Assembly (NCBI GenBank): GCA_037074765.1
Contig: JBAMDO010000580.1
Span: 372,001 to 436,000, forward strand
Origin: Mansonella perstans
Taxonomy: Eukaryota; Nematoda; Chromadorea; Rhabditida; Onchocercidae
DNA length: 64,000 nucleotides
Direction: 5' to 3'
The notes under the pieces were generated by a model. It saw nothing but the letters and a program-made list of their open reading frames with translations. It was not told where the DNA came from and ran no database searches. Both the position numbers and the translations under genes were made by a program. Shown here piece after piece: positions 50,307 through 62,760 of this stretch; position 1 is the stretch's first letter; every line of letters starts with the position of its first letter.

Positions 50307-50929
50307 GAATATCAATGTAGCAATTGTTTACGTGTATACAAATTTGCATTCTATATGCACTGATATGACCAAACGATAGCTATTCACTACATCGAGAGAT
50401 GCTGACTGCGATAAAAACGAAGAGTATAATTGATCTCTGAACTAAGGATAGGAATTTCAATTTGATCTCTATGCGCCATTCTCTCTCATTTTGTTTTCAA
50501 TTTCATTCTATTCACTTGGTAAGACTGCAAGAAATTGCAATTTTCTTTAAATTACTCTCTCTTATGCATCTTTACACTCTCCATGTTCTTTTTCACATCA
50601 AAAGAAGCAGTGAAAATCAGTGTGTATTGTTGATGAGTTATGCTACCTTCGTTAACCTCTGACCTGAAAGGCAAACTTGCAATTGTTCACAATATTAGAA
50701 CGACATTGTGTTCATCATCTGTCAGTAAGTTAAAAATTTATCGATTTGCCCAAATTTATTAATTGCTTAATTAACATTAATATATTTAGATTTGAGAGTT
50801 GTGGAATTTCTCGGGAATTGCCTCATTCGTATTTTGTGGCTGGCCGATTAAGGGTATTCATTGAATATTTTATTATTTCCACAAGTAAGCAATCTAGAGA
50901 TATTGAACTTCATTATCACAAGTGTAAAT
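50307..50929. other. Upstream region of glycerol-3-phosphate dehydrogenase
   Basis: Promoter and 5' UTR region. A TATATTTAG at 50782-50790 could be a trans-splice or intron acceptor; no ATG lies between it and the start codon at 50930. Confidence 0.45.
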
Positions 50930-53900
50930 ATGCAATCGAAAAGACCAATCAAAGTAACACTTGTTGGCTCAGGCAATTGGTTCGTTGATTTTCTTTTATT
51001 TTGGAACATTTTAAATTAAAATAATTTTTGCTCTTTCAGAATTTTACCTTAATAGATCAAATATTGAAAAATGATAATTTGAACTAATTAATTTTTGAAC
51101 TAATCAATTTCTCTTATTTTAGGGGTTCAGCAATTTCGTTAATTATTGGAAAAAATGTACAAAAATACAAAGATATATTTGATGATCAGATACATATGTG
51201 GGTCTATGAAGAGATAATTGATGGGAAAAAACTTTCTGAAATTATCAATACGCAACATGAGAATGTCAAATATTTGCCAGGCAAGAAGCTTCCATCAAAT
51301 GTGGTTTGTTATTTTAATTCATACTTTTTTCTCTTTTATTCATATGATACTTTTTTGTTTCATATATAAACTAAGTGTACGAATAGAAATAATTAGAAAT
51401 ATTTAGAAATAATTAAAAAAATAAAAAATAAGAAATAATAGAAATAATTTTGTCAAACATTTCGTAGAATCTCTCTTTTGTTGTAATGCATAGCAATGAT
51501 TTTTTTGAATGTTATTAAGTAATCAGGTGGTTGAAGGTAATATCGATTCGTTTAGTTTTGTCAGTTCTATGCCTATAGGATTTAGATATCAGCAAATACT
51601 ACAAATTGTGATTGTAGAATCGCTGTTTCGTCACACTGTTTTTGAAATTTACAAGAAGCAATTAATCGAACTAATTTGCAGGTGGCTATAACGGATCTAC
51701 AGGTAGCTTGTAAAGATAGTGATATACTTATATTTGTAATTCCTCATCAGTTTGTGGAAAAAGTTTGCCTGCAATTAAAAGGTCATCTAAAAGAAGGAGC
51801 GCTTGTAGTTTCACTCATAAAGGTTGTTATATTTAGCTTATTGTAAGAAATTGCACTTCTGTTTAAGCAAAGTTTCGTTTTGCCAATCTTGACTTAATGC
51901 TCATTAAAGATATTGAAGGTGGTAATGGATTGGAGTGGAATTTGTTATGCAGAGCAGCGCGATGGAAACTATTAATGGAGGTTGCATTTCAGGGTTTCAT
52001 GGTTCAGAAGAAAAAAGGTGGGATTCGTTTGGTTACTGAAGAAATTCGCGATTTGTTGAATGTTGATACAGCTGTTTTGATGGGCGCAAATTTGGCTCCC
52101 GAAGTAGCAAATGAAGATTTTTGTGAGGCCACAATTGGTAGGTGTAAATTCGAACTCTCTGGAGTACTATATTGAAGTTTTTTATAAATTTTCAACATCA
52201 GATGAATAATAAAATAAAAGTTGTTTGATACTGACGTTTATAACACTTCCTCTACGTATTCTGTAAAAGAATGCATATCCACCATTTTCTGTACTGAAAT
52301 TATTTAAGTTGTTTAGTAATTTCTGCTCATTTAATTTTTCAAATCAGTGATTGTAGGTTGCAAAGATCAGAAAGATAGATGGTCTATACTACACAAATTG
52401 TTTGATACTGACAATTTCAAAATTGCTCTAACGGAAGATGCAAATACCGTAGAGTTATGCGGTGGCCTCAAAGTTAGCAATTTTTGTTTTCCTGTTTATA
52501 ACAAACATGATTTTTCTTTTCCAGAGTTTGAAATTAGATTTAGCGTATTTTTTTTATTTTTTTTGTTGCAGAATATCGTGGCTTGTGCTGCAGGCTTTGC
52601 TGATGGTCTTGGTTATGGTAGTAATACAAAATCAGCTATTATTCGATTGGGGCTTATGGAAATTACCATCGTATGGAAATTACCATTATTTTATTAAGTG
52701 CTAGAGTTTCTGTTCCTGACAACAGAATGAGCTATTGTTCATAGCGCGGGTGTACTTACACCAAAATGTCATATGGGATTTTTATTTCGAAACGAATCTT
52801 GCATAAAAATTTTTCTTTGAAAAACTTTGAAAGTCGACTTCATTTGTGCATTTCAGTTTGTTGAATTGTTTTATCACGGTTCGAACATTCGGACATTTTT
52901 TGAAAGTTGTGGTGTGGCTGATCTCATAGCAACGTGTAGTGGCGGCAGAAACCGCAAAATATGTGAAGCATTCGTTAAAACGGGAAAAGTGAGTGGAATT
53001 TAGAGGTTTATATACATATATATAAGTAGAATAAATAAGTATAAATTATATATATATATATATAATTTGTACTTAACTTTTCGTCTTCTAAGTTATTCAT
53101 CGTTTTACTACGTATTTGATGAAGAAAATTGCACTTTTTAGTTCAAATCTCAGTCTCTAAGGTGCATTATGAGTTTACATTTCGAGGCATTAAAAAAAAA
53201 ATGAATAAATTAAATAAATGTGTGTATAAAAGAGCAGGACATTCAGCAAATAGGTTATGAGCAAGGTATGGAATCGTTAATTTAACTCTTTTTATCTGCT
53301 TGATTTTTGCATCAGTTGTATGGGCAACTTTAGCGTATCGAATGGATAAATCATGATTTAGAACATCAAGGTTTTTTGCGATTATTAAAATTTATTTCAT
53401 ACCTTTTTACAGTTGTATTTTTAGTCAATTAAAGAACTGGAACAAGAAATGCTGAATGGACAAAGTGCTCAAGGTCCTTTGACAGCTGAAGAAGTTTTTC
53501 TTATGTTGCAAAAGCACAACATGGTTTCAAGGTACTGATTAATCAGCTTAATCCTTAACCAGTTTAACCCGAATTTCAATAGCTACGAGAACTATAGCTT
53601 TTTTATGACTGGAAAAGAGTTTGGACTGATGGATCTGCATAAAGGAAAGAAGGAAAATAATTTAGAATTTGAGGACAGTTCTGGTATGAACCATGAAAAA
53701 TTCTTAGCGAATTCTTTCAGTCATGCTGTTAGGAAAATAAGAAGTTCTAAAGTAAACTAGGTAACTAAACTCTTAAGGATATGCAACTTGTGGTGATCCT
53801 CAGTGAGCGAGAGTTTAGCCATTGTTAATATTATTTCAGACTTCCATACTGTTTCGTGTTTATGTTTGTATGTTTCTTTTCAGATTTCCATTGTTCTCAG

Positions 53901-53980
53901 CCGTGCACCAAATATGTCAGGGATTAATTTCTCCGGATCAACTGGTAGTTCACCTTCGTGAATCCCAAGGGTCGCATTGA
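50930..53980 (+). CDS. GPD1: Glycerol-3-phosphate dehydrogenase, NAD-dependent, cytosolic
   Basis: Converts dihydroxyacetone phosphate and NADH to glycerol 3-phosphate. This feeds lipid synthesis, glycerol production under osmotic stress, and the redox shuttle. Nine exons join in phase to 355 residues (human GPD1 349): 50930-50979, 51123-51303, 51682-51822, 51993-52137, 52357-52472, 52572-52670, 52857-52988, 53425-53531, 53884-53980. The N-terminal Rossmann motif [12 protein letters not shown] spans the exon 1/2 junction. Further family blocks are [43 protein letters not shown], the catalytic-lysine region [21 protein letters not shown], and [19 protein letters not shown]. Exon 4 begins at the acceptor ending at 51992: the open frame continues upstream to 51897, but reading it would insert about 30 residues that the family lacks. 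The start is the only ATG that gives the short tail before the Rossmann strand. It lies downstream of the minisatellite. Confidence 0.97.
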
Positions 53981-56900
53981 GAAGCCAGAGAATTTTTAAA
54001 ATATTTCTCAATGATTTAGCTTCTCTGTTCTCTATCTCTGTTTTCGATGTTCATAATCTTACACAAACTTCATATTTCATCGGTGATGTTCCCATTATGG
54101 GTGTCTGTATTTATATAGTATCTAGAAATTATTATAACAATTGTATTACAATTTCCTTTCTTGGTATTCATATGAACCTGTCATTTTCGTTAGGGATTTA
54201 GGAATAAAATACATGTTTTTAGAATTTTTTCTTTTTCAGAATTTGTGCTTTTCTTATGAAACAAATTAATAGTTAGAAAATATTTTTGATTTGTTGAATC
54301 CCAAGTACCAGTTTCGTTCTTTTTTCTCGTGATATCGCTGCACTCATCGCTTATAACGTCTGCAGTTTGTTTTTTGACCTGCTGAAAGCATTCAACATTT
54401 CTGTATTTTTAAGATAGATCTTGAAGTGATATTTTAGAAGTTTTATTTTAATCTCTTTTTTGCATTTTTTTTCCCGTTTACTACGTTTATTATCTGACGA
54501 ATCTGAGAGATTCGTGTGCTGTAGCCCGCCTCAGAGCAATAGCAACTTTGAATTGAAATAATTGTGGTAGATATTGATGGAACACTTTCGTCTTGTAATT
54601 TTCATCTACCTTACTTTTTTTCAAGTAGAGACAGCTATAAAATAGTTGAAATTATTGATTTGTAAATATCCGAGCAGTAAATTTCAAAACATTTGCAATA
54701 AACAATATGCTTGAGGAAATGAATCGAAAGATGGCTACAATCGGAAATAGCTCGTAAATTTCTTCACTTTGAAGGGAACTAAATTAAGTTACAAGGAAGC
54801 ACCTGAAGCTGCAATAAATCAAAATGACCTGCGCTAGATCAAAGTCCGACACTTCCAAACTAATATATGTTAAATTAAATCAAATTTAGTTTTCTTTTTT
54901 GTTTTGTTTTGTATGGACAAAATATGCTAAAAAAGGATGTCGAAGTCTTGTTTGTTAAGTGAGGAGAGAGGCAAGAAGGTCCTATATCTGTGATGACTAA
55001 TAAATTTAAATTTACTTCAATTGTCATAACCAGAAGTTTTCATTCAGTTGGACTGAGAAATTATGATGAATTCATGCCCTATTTGCAATCTTTTTAGCCT
55101 ATTTACAAATTAAATTCATCTCATTTATTTTTCCTTCACATAAATGTCATTTTCTTCCTTATTCCAAATGTCACTACTAATTTCATAGCAACCTTTCTTG
55201 CTTTGATTTCCCAAAACTGCGTCAGTATCTGACAATCGTATACTATCATACTTCAATGACTTCCAACCATCTATTAGCACTGCATGGAAATTTTAAGAAC
55301 AATTATTTCTTCTAATAATATAGAAAATTTAGACTTTCTTCTCTATTCAGTCGTATTATAATCTGTCATCTTTTGCTACTAATATCAGTGTAAGTCGGGT
55401 TGCGCTATGCTTTGGCATATAAATATTTACTTTAGCAATGATGGCTATTTTCACGGTATGAATTCTAGAGGCTTAAAAAATAACTTTATTATAATTTTCT
55501 ATAATTTTGCATTGTATTTATAATTTGCTATTCTAGAAAGCAGTTGCTTACTGTAAGCGAGAAAGTTATTTCTGCTGAAAGTTTGAATTTGTTTTGTCAA
55601 AAATAATGAATTGTATCATCGTATCATTGTGATTGTTGCCTCAAATTATAATATTGTGTTTTTTTTTTTTTTTTTTTTTTTGAGCGACCGAAGCGGAACA
55701 AAATATAATTAAATGGAAGATTGATGAAGAATCAGTTCATTGATATGTTCACTTGTGGAGACCAACAAATACTTCTTTTCTACTCCCTACTCACACAATG
55801 AAGTGAAATTTTTGTGAAAAATTAAGATGATGGTAAGACATAGATGAGAGGAGAGCTCACATGTGTCGTATGCCTAACAGCTACTGATTTATAGTTCTTA
55901 CTACACAATAATTACTAATTTTGGCTCCTACGCATCTTTCATTTCTTCCCTCCTCACAGCCTTTCCCTTTGCCCTCCAATTTCTTACTACAAGTATTTCT
56001 AAAGTTGTTGCTAGCACTTCTAAAAAAATGTCGTTACAAATAACAAATTATTCCTTTGTAAAATTTCAAAGTTTTTTTTTAAACAGACTATCAGTGACTT
56101 GAATTATTATCAGCAGTTCTGTTGATACTAATTCAATTTCGTTTTTTTATCAAGTACTGGACATCTCATTGCATCTAAGCAAGTAACAATTCTTGAATTG
56201 TGGTACGGTTGCAGTGTGTCCCAATGTTGTTAAGTGTACGAAAGCAAATTACTAATTTTTCCAAAGAAACTTAAATTCGAAACAAAAATATTAGAATTTG
56301 CTGTGTCAAAATAGTAACGATGCTTAAGTGATTTCGATGCAAAATTAAATAAATATTTATGCCAGCAAATTCAGACTCACAGAAGAATTGCGTGAGAATA
56401 AATGAAAATACATACGTAACCTCACTGAAACATGCGTTTTAAACGTAATCCATTATACAAGCTATTTATATTTTAATTATTACCAATCATTTCTTCAGAA
56501 CCTGACTTCATATCTCATTAAATTAATTGCAGTATTTAATTACAAAGAAGTTATTTGGAATATCAGTATTAAGTTAGCTACACGATAGCATATTCTTCAA
56601 TCTGATAATTTAAATAAAATATTCAGTAGCATAAATGAAAGCGCAAATTTAAACTGTTGTGATAAAATCATTTTTAAATATCAGTGAATTTTATTGTTCA
56701 CTATTCACTTGAACACAGGTCAATTAAATTCCCTGTGTCTGTAATCAAGTTCTTCAATACTAATCCGTCGAAAAATTTTTTAATCTATTAAAAAATAACT
56801 ATTCAAGAAGAAGTAATGGATATGAAATTTACTTCTTTCATAGTGACTTCTATTCCGAATGTTTCCCGTAACTTGTTTGAATATCTAAGCAGCAGAAAGC

Positions 56901-58077
56901 GTTGATGAAAAGAATAACAGGAGCTTTGCAATTTTATTAAAGAGGTTATTTCAATTCATTGTCTTATATGACCTGATTGCACCGCCATAAATCGCTCCCA
57001 ATATATAATAAATATGCGAGATTCCTTTAAGAGAAATGTCGTTTCATTAACTACTTTCAAAGAATGCCATAGTTTGTCACTTTTTTGGTACTTGATAAAA
57101 TTGAAGGAATACTGAGTAGTTATTGCAGGTAGTCAAACTGTTATTGAATTACTACTAGCAGTAGTAAAATATTATTAGAATGGTGTCATTTATTTATGTA
57201 CATGGTAAACAGTAATTTTCAAAGTGACGGCCAGGAGCTATCTGTATCTTTATTTTATGATTTGGACGGAGATACCTAAATGCAACACAGTTTTTCAAGA
57301 TAAATGCATTTTAAAAAACATACTGAATTCTTCATAACTCTAGTATATATGAAGAAATAGCCTAAAATATAGGTACACATATGTAGGTTTCATAAAATAT
57401 AGGTTTCATTAAAATAGATACATATAATTAGTATCTCTCAGAGATGCGACAATAAATGCAGAAGCAATAAATTTTTGATAGAAATTTCTGATTTTTGACA
57501 GACTTGCACCAATTTTAGTGAAACTTTAACGATGCATTAAGAAAAATACAGGTAGACTTAGCAGAATATAAAAGATACCGACAAGTTTCAACCTTTGGCA
57601 TTTTTTCGAAACAGCTGAACTACAGAATAGTTCCTTGAACTTTCAAACATTCTAAGCGTTGTCTTAAAATAAAAATGCGATAGACATTACCATAATTTTA
57701 CATATTATTTTTATTGATTCATAGATACAATTGTAGATTGAATGGCGCAGTATGTTGTCTTCTGAAGGTTCTTTTAAGGAGAGACAGAAGCATACTACCA
57801 TCAGTTCCGTACAATGGTATAACAATAAATCGTTATTACTAGTAAATAATGCCCTTGGATTGCATAACGAAAAATGATGATCGGTTAGTCAATCATCAAG
57901 GCTTTGCATGATTGGTGAATGGTTTGCTTAGGTAAGGTTTAATATCACCAATTGTCTTCATTGGTCATGATAGAGGGAAATGAAGAATTGTTGATTATTT
58001 AGACAATTCTACCGATATGGAGAGGTAGAGAAGGATCGGATGCATGGGAGGGTTTTCAGAAGGCCCAAATAGAGCTG
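53981..58077. other. Gene-free intergenic region
   Basis: 3' flank of the dehydrogenase and about 4 kb of A+T-rich DNA without exon-like stretches. A run of 23 T lies at 55659-55681. Confidence 0.45.
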
Positions 58078-58139
58078 AGGGGAAGGAGGTATAGCTGAAA
58101 ACTTCTCCAGCCAGGGATACAAAGAGGACAGGGTTGCAG

Positions 58140-58309
58140 AAGAGATAGTGCGCAAAGAGTATTATAGGGAAAGAGTTTTGTATAATTCAATGTACAAACA
58201 AAGGTCACCGACAAGCACAGCATCACAACCATCATCATCATCATCATCACTATCACCACTAGCACCTCTGATACCACCGGCAGTACCGAGGATACATAGT
58301 CCTGCTGAT
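58140..58309 (+). CDS. Orphan exon-like stretch with poly-serine
   Basis: Markedly less A+T-rich than its surroundings. After the acceptor GGGTTGCAG (58139) a frame reads EIVRKEYYRERVLYNSMY, then a Ser/Pro-rich segment built on a TCA repeat (58229-58250), and reaches a possible donor before GTGTAC at 58310. The frame stays open to 58498. No start codon, partner exon or family resemblance was found, so it may be an exon of a gene with large introns or chance. Confidence 0.25.
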
Positions 58310-58489
58310 GTGTACATATCATTCTTACCATGCTCCCGTGCTCAAGATGTTACTGCGAATATTTCAATTGTGTTTACTCAGATATCAGAGTTGTTTTCTA
58401 TCATTTTTAAAAATCTTACTATCATCCGTGTTGCCCGCTATTATCCAGTTTTTCCACAAAGATTGGTATTATTATTATATATCCATAAC

Positions 58490-58530
58490 TTTATTTAGCA
58501 GGTGGTGAACTTTATTTAGCAGGTGGTGGC
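58490..58530. repeat. Short tandem duplication
   Basis: Two adjacent copies of a unit of about 21 bp containing CTTTATTTAGCAGGTGGTG. Confidence 0.8.
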
Positions 58531-59227
58531 ATCATCTCTGATGATGCATTCTATCTAATTCTCTTTGAAACATCATTTCGAAAATTCTTCATTTCGTTAT
58601 CAATTTAAATACACATTTTCCCAGTCATTGCCAGTAATAGCTTCTCTTGTCGCAAGAAATTCTTCCCATCTATATTTGAAAATATTGCTTATTTAAAGCA
58701 GCCGCAGCTATATCAGTTCCAAGTTGCAAAGATCGTACACTAGTATATAATTGTACCTACTGATTGATTCACCTGTAAATCTTTTAACTCCGAACAATAC
58801 ATTGTATCGGGGAATTGCGGCCAGAAATTGCATCAGGGCGTCATCCTAAAGTGAAAATCAAATTTCATTATTAAAAAAAATTAGATTTTGCCGAGATTTA
58901 TATCAAGCATCGTCAGCACTTGAGTTCTTTAAAAAAAAAACTTGAGTTTTGAAAAAAAAAATATCATTAATCGCATTATTAAATGTTGCGCTTCGATACT
59001 TTCAGTATTATATAAACTTCTTGTGATTATCTACGATAATGAAGTTCCGCAGTGAAGGAATCACCTAGCACTTCCAATTTCAGGGCTTCTAAAATTTCTC
59101 TTCCAATAAAGTTTCAGTGTGTGGATTTAAATTTGTTTAGCTGATTATTTGATTTTAATTTATGGCGTAGGCTTTGTATATCACTTCAGAATTTATGAAA
59201 AATCTTTGGCGGATGTGTTTGCCTTAG

Positions 59228-59399
59228 GTTTTGTCCTGAAAGTAAAAAAGTACTGCTTAATAATCCAAATCCACCGGGCAGCGACGTCGGTGACACAAAG
59301 TATTTGGAAAAGTTAGGGCTTAAACTTGGTGAGGATTCGGAAGAGAGACTAGTACCAAAGCTCGGTGGAAATTCGGAAGAAAGTTGGATGATGATTTAA
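59228..59399 (+). CDS. Orphan terminal-exon-like stretch
   Basis: After the acceptor TTTGCCTTAG (59227) a hydrophilic, acidic frame runs to TAA at 59397-59399: FCPESKKVLLNNPNPPG, then a stretch with GDTKYLEKLGLKLGEDSEER. Amino-acid content and local G+C look like coding sequence and unlike the flanks. It might be the last exon of the gene to which the stretch at 58140 belongs, but their phases do not join directly, so at least one more exon would be needed. No family recognised. Confidence 0.3.
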
Positions 59400-62348
59400 A
59401 AAGAAGAAAAAAAAATCAAAGATATTGATATATCATTGGTCGTATCCAACTCATTCTATTTTCTTTTCTTTCTGTATTTACATATTTTTAAATGACAGAA
59501 ATAATCAGCGTGACAATCACAACAGTATCATCGTTTTTTCTTCTTAAATTATCCAACTGCGGTATAATCTGATCATGGCGCGTCGCCAATAATGATATCG
59601 TCGGACACAACGAATTAGTTTATACACAAACACACAAACACAGGCACATATACCTGGATACATATTCACATTTATATCTAAATGTAATGTGTATCCTACA
59701 CCGGGAATAAGTAGACAAGGGAGTAATGGAATGATTGGTCGGTCAGTAAGGGTGGCATCATCTGTTTATCATCTGATTTATTCCTCCTCGATATATTGAC
59801 TGGGAAATATGATAAGTGACCAATAATATTCGTAAAAGAATATCGTCGACGGTATTTCATGTATAATTATCAGGTTATCATTTATGCAATACCTAATGAA
59901 AGTAGGGAAAGTGCTATATTACTGTCATTAAGGATAAAATACACTAAAGGCTATTTCAGGACATCCTTCACTTCAGTATAGGTTATCTCATTATCCACGC
60001 TACGCGTCTCACATAATGCTGTTAATCATGCATTATCTGAGACTAATCTCGAACACGAATTTTCGACCAAATTTTATCAAAACGCTTCGAATCGTTAAAG
60101 ATTTTTCTTTGATCGATGTTCATTATGGCTATCAATGGTTTTTGTCAATCTTAGCTATTTCATCCTGTGTACCTTCTGATTTTGAATAGGGTCAAAAAAA
60201 ATATATTGCAGTGTTAGTTGATTTTTGATGCTGTTAGAATTTTCTTCAGAAATTTTGTTTTTCTTATCTATAATTTCAATGTGTAAGTCGAAATAAAGTA
60301 ATTTTTTGATTCTTATTGAATATGATATGAATAAAAAGACATGACTTTTTTTTTTGAATGATAGTAATTATTCAGCGCAGTACACTCTTCAATTTCTATC
60401 TCTTCCTCTTTTTTTCTCAGCTATTCACTTCGAACAGGTAATCTATCTACACATAAACGATTTCATCCATCCAAATTTCCACTGATATTTCTTTCCAATT
60501 ATGGGCAATTTAACTGCTATGTTATTAATTATTTCGCCTAAGACATTTCAAAACTTGCAACTTAATGTTGTTGAAAATTCTTTGTTCCTGTTCATGTAAA
60601 TTTAGTAGCGGAGTTCCGTTTTGAGTTCAGATATATTAGGTATTAGTTGCAAAAAGTGACATTTATATAGTCGCTTATTGTTTTATAAATTTTTTTTTTT
60701 TTGCAGCTACTTATTGTTTTAGTTATAAAAGATGGCTCCAATGATCATTCCTTAACATATGACAAACCTGTGGAAGAGTAGTGTTGAATTAACAGAGAGT
60801 AATTCAGTCATTTCCGTTCTTCCATCAATCGGTTTTATAACAAAAATGAAGGATAAATTCAATCGTATTTTTCTGTTACTTGAGCAACTAATATATTGAT
60901 TTGTCTATTATAAATAAATATTAAAAGAATTTCGTTTTCATTCCCACAACAATCTTATAATTCATCTATTATTGTCATCTTTTTTGTGCACAAGCAGTAA
61001 AAAAGTTTTCCTCTCCAAAGTCGTCCTTCCTTATCCTTAAACAATCTTCGCACTTCTTTCTCAAAATAAAATTTTCAAAAAGTTAAAAAATATTGAAGCA
61101 TTACGTTGATGTGAAATGAATAACAGTGAAAAGTTAATAAAATTTTGAGGACAATATTATTGTTTGCTGACGTTTTCAACAATTTCTATCCAATAGTTGA
61201 TTGAGGTAATTTAAATCTCATTTCTTACTATTAAACATTGATTTTGCGATTTATTTTTTTTCCTTCATTTTCATTGAAATTAATGAGCAGTTTGAATCTA
61301 ATTTATTTTGATATAATTATTTTTTATTGCATACGGCAAGGAATAAAAAGCGGTGATATGGCGCATAAATCCTTTGCTATTATTTATTAAAAACGGTATT
61401 CAAGATCATATATGCCGAATTTTTCGCTTGTTGATATTTGTTAGATGATGGTTCATTTATCTTATAGCTCGATAGCTTTGACCTTTTCTCGTCCCTGAGC
61501 GGTAAAAAACTGAAAAGGATAGACAATTTTTTCAGACGAACTTTTTTTTTTTTTTTTGCTTTTCTGCATGTTATAACTTTGCCTGCCTTTCATTCTTTTT
61601 CCCCACTACTTATAGTGTCGAGATATCAAGATGAATTAGGAGAATGCAGCAAATGTTTGCAAGTAAAATTTTTCTCAAGAATGAATTAATACTATTTCTG
61701 TTGAATTTTCTATGAGCAATAAATGGTTGGAAATGTTCATTACGGTGCAATCCAGGATTGCTTTATTGATGAAGTATGGATGTAAGAATAACAGTAATTA
61801 ATAAAAACTACTGTACTTAGTAGTTTTATAAAACATTACATTTATTAGCTATCGTATGTTGAACAATGAATTTATACTGTAATTTAGAAATAGATTGAAT
61901 TAAATTTGAACAATTCCTTATCAATGGAATAAGCGAGAATGTTATCGTTGTAGTAATGATACTTTACTCATATCATAAGTGTGTTGTCCCATTTAGAAGT
62001 TATCATAAAGAAATGATAAATTAATTGAAATAATAATTCGATAATCATCATGATTAGGACTCTTGTGGCGGTGATTGGTAAATATGCGGACGAAGTAAGA
62101 AAAGGAAAGAGAGTGGCTACTAGTTTGGAACGTTTCCATTGTGTCAGATGGATCGGTAGAGCTGGTAGTGGTAGGCAATGAATGCGGTGCGAGCGGTGCG
62201 GATAGTGCGGTGCATTTGCTTTCCCTGTTTTGTTAACTGTTGATAAATTAGCGCTTCCCCTCTTGATCCTCATTCATTCATGAAAATTTTAACAAGAAAA
62301 CATTTTCTCATTTATTCCAATTTACATGTAAATGATTAGGAAAATATT

Positions 62349-62433
62349 AATAATTAATGATAATAATAATAATAATAATAATAATGATTCGTAATAATAA
62401 TAATGCTAGTAATAATTATTAATAATAATAATA

Positions 62434-62486
<53 letters not shown>

Positions 62487-62491
62487 TAAAT
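62349..62491. repeat. Interrupted TAA trinucleotide microsatellite
   Basis: About 140 bp composed almost entirely of AAT/TAA repeats, with a few GATTCG, GCTAG and AATTATT interruptions. The longest uninterrupted block is at 62437-62482. Confidence 0.95.
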
Positions 62492-62724
62492 TAACATTTT
62501 CCCATTTATACATGAGTGCAGAAAATTATTATCTGAAATTCACTTCTGTCAGTCCTACTTATATGTTAATCCATCATTTGCTCATTCTATCGATTGATAC
62601 TTCATTTTATCGTTTTATTTACTCAGATGCTTTCCCTTTTTGTATTTCATTTTTAATATTTAAAGCATCCTATGTAAATCTATGATATTCATAATGATTT
62701 GTTAATGTAAATTTTAAAAACTTT

Positions 62725-62730
<6 letters not shown>

Positions 62731-62758
<28 letters not shown>
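62731..62758. repeat. 28-base adenine run
   Basis: Uninterrupted A homopolymer. No coding sequence or flanking direct repeat was seen that would mark it as the tail of a retroposed transcript. Confidence 0.9.

Positions 62759-62760
<2 letters not shown>

Noticed and set aside
49911..50315. 134-codon minus-strand open frame as a gene
   Set aside because: It is the translation of the 28-bp minisatellite, has no ATG and no splice context.
50746..50988. Open frame overlapping the start of the dehydrogenase
   Set aside because: It is in another frame from the ATG at 50930, which begins the conserved Rossmann strand.
58056..58331. 91-residue minus-strand open frame
   Set aside because: Antisense shadow of the plus-strand island; its methionine and valine run is the complement of a TCA trinucleotide repeat.
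62731..62758. A28 run as the tail of a retroposed gene copy
   Set aside because: No coding remnant upstream and no target-site duplication seen on either side.
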